A DNA stretch of 64,000 nucleotides from Cephalotrichum gorgonifer (taxonomy: Eukaryota; Ascomycota; Sordariomycetes; Microascales; Microascaceae): contig ONZQ02000002.1 in the NCBI GenBank assembly GCA_900312665.1, positions 1,336,459 through 1,400,458 on the forward strand, in the 5' to 3' direction. The notes beneath the pieces are model-generated. The model saw only the letters and a program-made list of their open reading frames with translations. It did not search any database and was not told the origin of the DNA. The position numbers and the translations under genes are program-made. Below, in pieces: positions 56,727 through 64,000 of this stretch (position 1 is the first letter of the stretch; each line of letters opens with the position of its first letter).

Positions 56727-59310
56727 CTCAAGCTCGACAATGCCTTGGGACGTGAGTCTTCAGGATATTTGCAGTTCTTTTTTTCGTGCCAACGAAGTGT
56801 GAAATGACTATGGTTGAGGTTAGCAGACTTACAGGCTGGCTAGGAAAGTATATGGAAAGAATTATATCGCCAGCTCCAAGCTAAGGGAGGATGTGAAGTA
56901 TTGTGTTTCCGATGTTGAAAGAAAGAAGGGAGAGTAAGAATGGTTGAAAGGTATGAAATGGAAGCTCAGGAAAGGTGTATCTTCACAACAAACACAAGCA
57001 AGCAGTTGTAAACTTACTCGTATTAACCTGAATGCAGGATGCACAGTCCGAAACTTGTTCGGCTTCGTATCTGCTCTCACAGAATATTATCACCTGTAGG
57101 AACAAGGGATGTCCTGAGAGATTGCGATGGAGAGGAAAGAGAAGTCAAGAAGAACCCGAATTTGGGAAAGAAGGATACAAGGAGGGGTGGGGTGGGATAT
57201 GAACAGGGAAGGAGCATGTGAGATTTGAACGGAAGCTACCCTCGGACTGAACCACTGTCTTGGGAAGGAGCGACCTAATGGGCTTTGAAAAGGTTCTACA
57301 AGGAAGGAGGAAGAACTGGCAGTGAGTGTGGAAGGTAGTATGTGTAGGAATGACATGAGCGCTACAGCGCCGCAGGTAGTAGGGAATTCTGTGAAACCTG
57401 CCAGCATTGGGCACGCAGGAGTCCTGAGTTCATGAGAGAGATGAATGACAGTTCGGCCTCGATATCTGGATGCCTACCATCCAGATGCAGATAGCGACGT
57501 GAAGGAGCTTCTACCGTAGAAATAGATGGATGAGGCCCAATTGTAGATACAATTCTCAAAGGACCTCATCATCATTTCTCGCCTTCCTTCTCCAACCATC
57601 CCCGGATCTTGTGCATTCTAGTATTGAGAAGAGTGGCCAGGCAGGTTGCTCTCCTATGATTCCGATGTCGTCTCTACCAGCCTAGCTCTTCACGAGACTC
57701 ACTTGTACCCTAATCGAGTCCTCTCGTTCTCAATACAATGTGCGCGAGATGACCGGCCGCCTGTGTCCGTATCTGAATCTAGTTATTTCCCCCTTGCAGC
57801 CGCGGTTACCCCGTATATCGCGGGCTTACATACTTGCCGATGTAGGGAGCATAGCCTTGTATCTTCGTACCGCGGGCAAATCGGGATAGCAATGCAGGCC
57901 GGGGGACTCGGAGGAGGGTACTGGATATTACTTCGGAAACTCGGCTCCGTAGGACAACCCGGAATTACCGTAATCTACTTTCCGTAGCGGCAAGAAATCC
58001 GCTTCTGCCGGTTCCAGAGGTCGCCGAGGACAAATCGAGGCCCTGAACCCTGCCTGTATAACAAGGAAAGCGCCAGAAACTGAGACTGCGACGTCGAGGG
58101 ACATGAGACTCGAGTTTACATACCCGGTGCCGGCCGGCTTCCCTCAATCTTGATATAGTAGTGTCCAATCCATAACATTCCTTACCGGCATGATATCTAC
58201 TATCTCACCCTGCGGCCGGAAGGGTGGCGTTACAGGGCCTCTACTCCGCGGATTTCCGTTTCTTTCCTCGCCGTTACACTCACATCATCTCACCATTTCC
58301 CTAATATAAGTACTACGGGTAGCCACCTTGGCCTGCATATATCTCGCTTACCACTGCCGAATAGGACGGCAAGGAGGTAGAGAGAGATCTTGGCATGACG
58401 CTATAGAAGTAACAAGAAGGAAGTCTGTGGGGATTATATGGAGGGTCACCTAGAAGCAAGCCAGGATACACCAGGGAACACAGAAGTCGGGTAGAACATG
58501 TATCTGGACGGTATGTGGGGGTTTCAGAGACTCGGGACCGACTTCTGCTGTCACATGAGTGGTCGTCTGAGGAAAGGTCGAATCCATCCCGGGACTACCA
58601 TGCAAGAGGACAAGGGGCAGCTACGACCGCGAGTTTAATAATACTACGAGTAGTGTCCAACTTGTAAGTGTCATAGGGCCAGGGCATTATGACATGCAAT
58701 AGCATGTGGCTTGCCTGTTAGCCACAGAAAGGTTGCGTGCCTGACGGCTCGACCTGAAAACTGAATGGCTAACTTTAGGACTAGCCCCCAGAGTAGACCT
58801 AGCCCGAACCCAAGCACTCCTCTGGCCCCGACCAAGATTAACCTTATTTCATTCACATCTAATCCTCCTCTCGCTCTACTCACCAAGTCCCCAGAAAGAT
58901 GGAGTCTCAAGATGCTCATCCAGGGAATTCACAGAGCAGTCTTCAAGGGAAGCCATTGTTACTTCCGTCTTTCACCTTTCACCTTTCACCTTTCACGGGG
59001 AATCCTCCACCATGGCGCCTTCCACGATGATCAACATTGACCGTCGCCATCACCATCACTGGGACGACTCAGCTCTGGGAACACCTGGTACTCACAGGTC
59101 TCCAAAGACTTCAACTCAAATAGCCAACTCAAATATCTTGCTTAGTCGACTAGAGTTCTAATCACATAGGATGTGCAAAGCAGCCACTCCCACACCTTCA
59201 CACCATGCTCCCTCTTTCTTTCCTCTCACTATCATTCACAGAATCCCTCTTGCCCTCCTCTTTCCTCTCTCTTCAGCTTTAGCTCTTGGTGTCAGCATCC
59301 AGCCTTAATC
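56727..59310. other. 2.6 kb gene-free region
   Basis: Upstream of two divergent genes. It contains a TTTCACC heptamer repeat at 58970-58996 and a TACGAGTA word at 58645. No conserved protein is visible. Confidence 0.5.
58970..58996. repeat. TTTCACC heptamer repeat, four units
   Basis: Four tandem TTTCACC units (last one partial), about 315 bp upstream of the next start codon. Confidence 0.85.
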
Positions 59311-60339
59311 ATGTCCCTTATCGCCCGAGCTATCCATGAGAAAACCATTTCGGGCCACAAAGAGCGCCTCGACGGGATGCGGCAGCTCCTCCTGTCGAGA
59401 ATGCCAGTCGAAGAGCAACGCCGATTCGCTTCGATGTACCCGCTTCCGTATCAGAACGCACAAGAGCTGACGGAGCTGGCGCCGCCCCCGCAACCTGAAG
59501 ATGCGATCGAAGGCCTTAGGAATAGCCAAAGCCCGCTGTGGGGTTCCTGGGGGTCCGAGGACAACTCCTGGCCTGACGTCGAGTCCGCCCTTGATGACTG
59601 GCGCGGTTTCAACATGGAGGCCGCGAACAACTTCGGCTTGGATACGATGGGAGATGTGGGCTCTGGGAGCGTAAATAGCGCCGAATCCGAGGCTATGGAT
59701 GAAGTGGACTCCGAGTTTGAGCCTTACTTCGACGGTGATCCCATGGACCTCGACGATTCTCACAACGACAGGGGCAACGGCAAGCCTGGCGGGCCCTCCG
59801 GGTCGGTCGAGATGATGAACGGCGAACACAGTTTCGACGACAACCACAGCACCCGCCACGACTGCGGTTCCCACATCGACACCATGGACTTCGATCTCGA
59901 TCACGAGCCAATCTCTTCGGCCTCCAGTTCTCACGATTCGACCGAGGATGTCGCTGTCTTTTCCGACGGTGAGGCCGAGGACTACTGCCGCCCCTCCACG
60001 TCCACCGCCAACTCCACCCCACCCCCGCTGTCATTTGACAAGCCCACCACCTTCTTCTCCCATGGACTTCCCTCCACGACCGCCGAGACGCTTTTGGCTT
60101 TCGAGCGCGCGTATAATAAAGTGTATCACGTGAGGAGGTGTCTCTGGAGGAGGCGGGAGGCCATCGAGAACCGTATCGCAAGGAGGTTTATCGCGGCGGG
60201 ATCCATGAAGTTGTATGGCGGGCCTAAGAGGCTGGTGGGGAGCCCGCTGAGGAATGAGATACGACCAGAGGATGTGGAGGACCAGGCTTGGCCGAGGCAA
60301 CCGAGCTGGGGCGCACTTCAGAGACAGGTTTGGGTCTGA
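59311..60339 (+). CDS. hypothetical acidic protein, unrecognised
   Basis: Single-exon frame of 342 residues from MSLIARAIHEKTISGHKERL; the 46 codons upstream in frame are Ser/His/Pro-rich and look like 5' UTR. I recognise no domain. It opens with a helical segment (MRQLLLSRMPVEEQRRF), then a long acidic, Asp/Ser-rich middle part (about 100-265) with DPMDLDDSH and YCRPSTSTANS. It ends in a basic helical region (LLAFERAYNKVYHVRRCLWRRREAIENRIARRF) followed by Trp-rich DVEDQAWPRQPSWGAL. Codon choice resembles neighbouring genes. An acidic middle with a basic end could suit a nuclear protein, but that is a guess. No signal peptide or membrane segment. Confidence 0.6.
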   Translation: MSLIARAIHEKTISGHKERLDGMRQLLLSRMPVEEQRRFASMYPLPYQNAQELTELAPPPQPEDAIEGLRNSQSPLWGSWGSEDNSWPDVESALDDWRGFNMEAANNFGLDTMGDVGSGSVNSAESEAMDEVDSEFEPYFDGDPMDLDDSHNDRGNGKPGGPSGSVEMMNGEHSFDDNHSTRHDCGSHIDTMDFDLDHEPISSASSSHDSTEDVAVFSDGEAEDYCRPSTSTANSTPPPLSFDKPTTFFSHGLPSTTAETLLAFERAYNKVYHVRRCLWRRREAIENRIARRFIAAGSMKLYGGPKRLVGSPLRNEIRPEDVEDQAWPRQPSWGALQRQVWV

Positions 60340-60808
60340 GATACACGGTGTTTGGTTTTGGAGTAAATCGATTGGATGGGTGCATCGTTAGGTCCGGGCG
60401 GGAAGAGATCTCGCGATCGGGAGTTCGGTAAGGGGGGTATGGAGTTCTGGCGCAGGGGTATATTGATTGGTATAGGTTCTCATAGTAATATAATACTTGA
60501 ACCCGAATGACGCAATGAAGTTGAGTGAGTGCTTGCTCATGGAATCGTGGCTGGCAGGCGTAGGAGTGCTGTGACGGAGACGTATCGGCGCGGATGTACG
60601 GTACGGCAAAGGTGGCGGGGGCGGATTTTGGGGAGTAGGAGTACGAGTACGAACAATGAGCAGCCGGCGAATGGGGAGAAGGAAGGCAAAAGATCTGGAG
60701 TAGTAGGGTAGTAGTGGCAACGGGGGTAGGGGAGTCAAGAGTGTAAATAGAAGGTCAGGGGGGGTGGTATCACGGGAGAGAACGAGGAGAGGGAGAGGGA
60801 AGAGGTAA
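60340..60808. other. convergent 3' region
   Basis: Space between the hypothetical gene and the Swi5 gene ends. A TACGAGTA word lies at 60642. Nothing else seen. Confidence 0.5.
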
Positions 60809-61821
60809 TTAGTCTTTCCCCGAGACCCCAAACTCCCCGCTCTCATACATCGTCCCAACTGTCACCCCGCGATTCTCTGCCACGAGGCCCATGATCTCCT
60901 GCGCGGCGTCCTTAATCTCGTTGTAGGACTGTAGTTTGGAGATGCGTGTCTTATTAGAGCTCCCGCCCTTTGATATGGGTCCGGCCTTGTCTTTGCGTCT
61001 AGGAGGGGGGTGGGTTAGCGTTCGCTGTTTCTCTTTTTATTCCTTTGAGAGGACTAGGATGTAGAGGAGAAGGTGTCGGATAAAGCAGGAAGACAGGGGT
61101 TGGAGGAATTGGGGTTGCGTTGGTGGAGGATGGGCTCGGGAATGTAGGCTAGAGGGTGGCGGGGAAAGGGGGGATATCTTTGCATTAGGCATTGGTGGGC
61201 GATATTACATGTAACTGGGCATGGCGAGTAAAGAGGATGCAAGGGCATAGGAGCGGGGGAACTCACGGCCGGAGCTTAAGAAGCGCAAGCTGGTTCGCGA
61301 TATATCGCTGTCGAAAAATGACCTCCTCGATCTTCAAACTTTCGTCAGCTGCAGCCACCCATGAGCCACACCAATTTTGGAGAATGCGGTGTCTCTTCTT
61401 ACAATGTCTAGCATCTCCCTATCCCTTTCTCTCTTTCAAACGCATCAGCATCCCGAGCCCGAAACCAAATGCCGGAAGGGGAGGGATTTGAGCTCTTTCC
61501 AAGACTCACCTCGGCCGCTGTCATCTCCGCCTCTTCACGACGGCCCACCTCGCCACCCTCATCCTCCCCACGTACACCATCCACATCGAACTCACTCTCT
61601 GTGTCCGAGAGCCATGTCATGTATCCCTCGACCACTTGCTCTGCCCTCTTGAACAACGACGCCCCCGGCCCCCCCTTGTCCGACTTCTGGTCTTCTAGGG
61701 CTGGTTCATGGGCCGTGGCCGTGGCCAAGGTCGCCAGGCGAGACAGGAGTAACTTCGCCGACTCAACTTCGGTGACGAGGGGTGTAGATGGGGAGGATAG
61801 TCTTTGGGGCTCAAACGTCAT
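60809..61821 (-). CDS. recombination mediator Swi5/Sae3-family protein
   Basis: Swi5 works with Sfr1 to load Rad51/Dmc1 on DNA during homologous recombination. The model is 210 residues: exons 61821-61510, 61397-61267 and 60998-60809; phases close. The C-terminus is diagnostic: ISKLQSYNEIKDAAQEIMGLVAENRGV, then a short acidic GEFGV end, the usual Swi5 layout. The first exon has SAKLLLSRLATLATATAHE and an acidic stretch (GEDEGGEVGRREEAEM) and is less conserved. The middle exon reads WCGSWVAAADESLKIEEVIFRQRYIANQLALLKLRP. The acceptor of exon 2 is a weak GTAAG, chosen only because it keeps the frame; a position 3 bp downstream also works. The fungal form here is longer than the roughly 85-residue yeast proteins. 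Confidence 0.8.
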
Positions 61822-62804
61822 GCTCGATCAACACCGCTCTACCTGCCCTTCCCTTCGTGAATTTAGTTTGGCAGGGACTAGGGTGAGTGGAGGCTAGGTA
61901 AGGAGCGGATAGGGAGGCAATGATATGGGGATGTATGATATAGGTCGATTCTTATTTTATTAGTGTCCTCAAATGGTGGATAGATGAATGGACGTACGAG
62001 TATTATTGCAGGTATGTACAAGTACGGATGGGGAACGGGAGTCCGGGATCTCCACATTTACGTACGGTCATGGTACGGAGTCATAATGTGGGTTGAGATA
62101 TCAAGCACGACCACCACTACCACCACCACCAAAGAAAGGGTCGGGCATCGGTTAGTCCCAATCTACGGACCAGCACAAATAACGGACCAAGGACGCAACC
62201 GCGCCGAATATCCCATCATCAGACCCGCAGAACAATATTCCAGTGCAGAGTCTCACCCTCCCCTCACAGCCTTCGACCAGCCCATACTATACGACACCAC
62301 AAGACCCATGAGAGTGATGGTGCGATCGGGTATTCATCACATTTTCCTCTTTCCCCCGCCATTTCTCCCCCCTCCAGAAAAACCACAGCTCATTCTTCAT
62401 GGACTCAATTCATGCTCCAACTATGCACATCCCCGACAGTACAAGTTGTCTTTTCAACCATTCCCCCTGCCCATCGTTTCGTTTTTCTTCAGACCACCCC
62501 CCTCCTTCTTTTCCCTCCCCCTCTTTCCCCCACCCCCCCATGAGCAACCCCCACCCCCCTGCCATCTTTGCAAAAAAACGGAAGCATGAAAAACAATTCC
62601 CTTTGAGACCCTTTGCCACGCCAATCTAATGAAAATAACCGAAAGCAGGGGGGCTTGAGCCGGGAGGGGGATGAGGGAGGCAAAGGGGAGGTTGGTTGGA
62701 GAGTCTGGCCTCAACCCCCGTAGGGGTATTCTCTCAGACGAGAAACTTCCAACCGAGACAATGGGCAAAAGACCTCCCCGCCCCTTCTTCCAGTCCTAGG
62801 TAAT
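61822..62804. other. intergenic, Swi5 5' / uL13 3'
   Basis: Pyrimidine-rich stretch of almost 1 kb with an ACC triplet run near 62108-62130 and two octamers of the dispersed family (61995, 62017). No gene is seen. Confidence 0.5.
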
Positions 62805-63894
62805 CTAGTAACCGAAAGCCTCGAGCGCCTTCGTCGTGTTCGCGTCGACCTTGGCCGACTTCTTCGCCTCGGAGAGCTGCCTCTGGGCAACCTTCTTGCG
62901 CTCGTAGTAGGCAAGCGACTTGGCCTTCCGGCGGTCCTCGAGCCTATAAAAGGAAAGCTGTCAGTAAAAAGCTCCGGCTCCAACAGAGGAATACAAAATC
63001 GCTCCTCCCCTCAATCCGCCAGATATCCGGGTCGAAACGTACCTGGCAACGACATCCTGGTACTTCCAGCCAACCTCGTGGCTCAACCGGCCGACGGTGC
63101 AGTACTTGCGGCCGGGCTGTAGGCGCAGGACGCGGAGGGCCTGGGGGACGACAACGCGCTTCTGCTTGTCGTAGGGAGGGGGGACACCCTCGAAGACCTT
63201 CAAGCGCTCAAGGGCGGCGGTGCCACGGGCGGTCTTGTGGGGGATCATGCCGCGGACGGCCTTGTAGAAGATGCGCGACGGGGCCCGGAAGTGGAAGGGA
63301 CCTGGGAGGAGGCATTTCTGTCAGTCTTCCGATTCGGACTTCTTCCCGATCATTCCTCGGGTCGAGGGGAGAGAGGGTCGTCGCTACTCACCACCGCGAG
63401 TGGGGTTGTAACGGGTCTGCTTGCGGAGGTAGGCGTGGTACTTCACTGTTTTCCGGAAAAGTTTAAAAGTTAGCCCTTGCATTCGACGATTGCCACCTAA
63501 GGTCGGGGTTCGGATTGTCGGTACGCACACTTCGAGCGGAAGAACTCTCCGGAGATGTTAAGGGCCTCGCAGCGGACGACGACGACCTTCTGGCCGTTCA
63601 GGAGCTGCTTGGCCACGACGCTGGCGAGGCGGCCAAGGAGATGACCCTTGCCATCGATGACAACCTATTCGCAAACAAAGGGTCAGCGCGCCGGTCCGTA
63701 ATGACATCTCTCTCCCTCTCTCTATCCTCCCAGTCAAACTGCCCGCCAGATATTGTTGGCATCGAAGACGATTCCCTGCACTCGGGCGCATCTCTCGCAG
63801 ACTATATCCAACGGGCGGGGAGGACTCGACGACCGAGGAGAAAGCCATTTTCCCGCGCCAGGATGAGACTCACAACCGGCTCGAAACTCGACAT
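62805..63894 (-). CDS. RPL16: 60S ribosomal protein uL13 (L13a/Rpl16)
   Basis: Large-subunit ribosomal protein uL13. The model is 202 residues, the full yeast length class, from five exons: 63894-63874, 63664-63529, 63445-63392, 63301-63043 and 62943-62805. Sequence landmarks are MSSFEPVVVIDGKGHLLGRL, VVVRCEALNISGEFFR, LKYHAYLRKQTRYNPTRGGP, FHFRAPSRIFYKAVRGMIPHKT, PYDKQKRVVVPQALRVLRL and GRKYCTVGRLSHEVGWKYQDVV, with a Lys/Arg-rich C-terminus ending ALEAFGY. The first intron (209 bp) is the longest, a common trait of ribosomal protein genes. The donor of intron 2 is GTGCGT one base after AAG; the nearer GTGTGC would break the frame. Confidence 0.97.
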
Positions 63895-64000
63895 CTTTGG
63901 CAACCCGATTAACGACGGATAGCGACGTGAGGTAAATAAAGTCGAACAGATCTAACCGCCAGTTCCTGTGGGTTAGTTGTCGTGGGGTGGATGTTCAGTC
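63895..64000. promoter_or_regulatory. upstream region of RPL16, cut by window end
   Basis: About 106 bp of 5' flank or UTR. No element is called. Confidence 0.4.

Noticed and set aside
1..64000. CRISPR arrays, bacterial-type operons, prophage or virus-derived genes
   Set aside because: No spaced direct-repeat arrays, ribosome-binding-site-led gene trains or viral hallmark proteins were seen; the window is ordinary fungal nuclear DNA.

Overview
This is nuclear DNA from a filamentous ascomycete (Pezizomycotina, most likely a Sordariomycete-type genome). The evidence is split genes with short GT-AG introns of about 50-210 nt, HET and NACHT-ankyrin genes, dispersed single 5S rRNA genes, intron-bearing tRNA genes and typical fungal housekeeping proteins. 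The species cannot be fixed from the sequence alone. I support 19 protein genes, most with spliced models checked for phase, plus two tRNA-Leu genes and two 5S rRNA genes.

Layout. 1-22 kb: two tandem tRNA-Leu(AAG) genes; an LDAH-type lipid hydrolase (-); an ARMT1/DUF89 phosphatase (+); a T5orf172 protein (-, reading frame broken in a G-rich tract); the CCR4 deadenylase (-); a 5.4 kb gene-free stretch; a large SAM-dependent methyltransferase with a long Ser/Thr/Pro-rich N-terminus (+, frame broken near its 3' end); and a small LYR-motif protein (-). 22-38 kb: an accessory, immunity-like block holding a 5S rRNA gene, a NACHT-ankyrin STAND protein (+), a second 5S rRNA gene, a HET-domain protein (-), a DUF7025-type AAA ATPase (-) and a protein with an N-terminal domain resembling that of the STAND gene plus a degenerate P-loop module (+). 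A 2-oxoadipate dioxygenase/decarboxylase-type enzyme (-) follows. 39-64 kb: a mostly housekeeping block with an ammonium transporter (-), peptidyl-tRNA hydrolase (-), the BAR protein Rvs161 (+), decapping factor Dcp1 (-), a BAG-domain co-chaperone (+), an OCRL-like inositol 5-phosphatase (+), a DAL5-type MFS transporter with a GC-AG intron (-), an unrecognised acidic protein (+), the recombination mediator Swi5 (-) and ribosomal protein uL13/Rpl16 (-).

How the genes relate. CCR4 and Dcp1 both act in cytoplasmic mRNA decay, but they are 35 kb apart and not obviously co-regulated. The 22-36 kb block is the only one whose neighbours suggest a joint role: four genes of classes linked to fungal allorecognition and programmed cell death, in two divergent/convergent pairs. 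The rest looks like ordinary unlinked fungal gene order.

Most notable observations: the 5S rRNA pair differs only by a compensatory base-pair change in helix II; the tRNA-Leu pair has identical exons but diverged introns; two genes carry frame breaks of the same sign in G-rich tracts; one predicted NTPase keeps a Walker B but lacks a recognisable Walker A; and the octamers TACAAGTA/TACTTGTA/TACGAGTA/TACTCGTA are strongly over-represented, mainly between genes.
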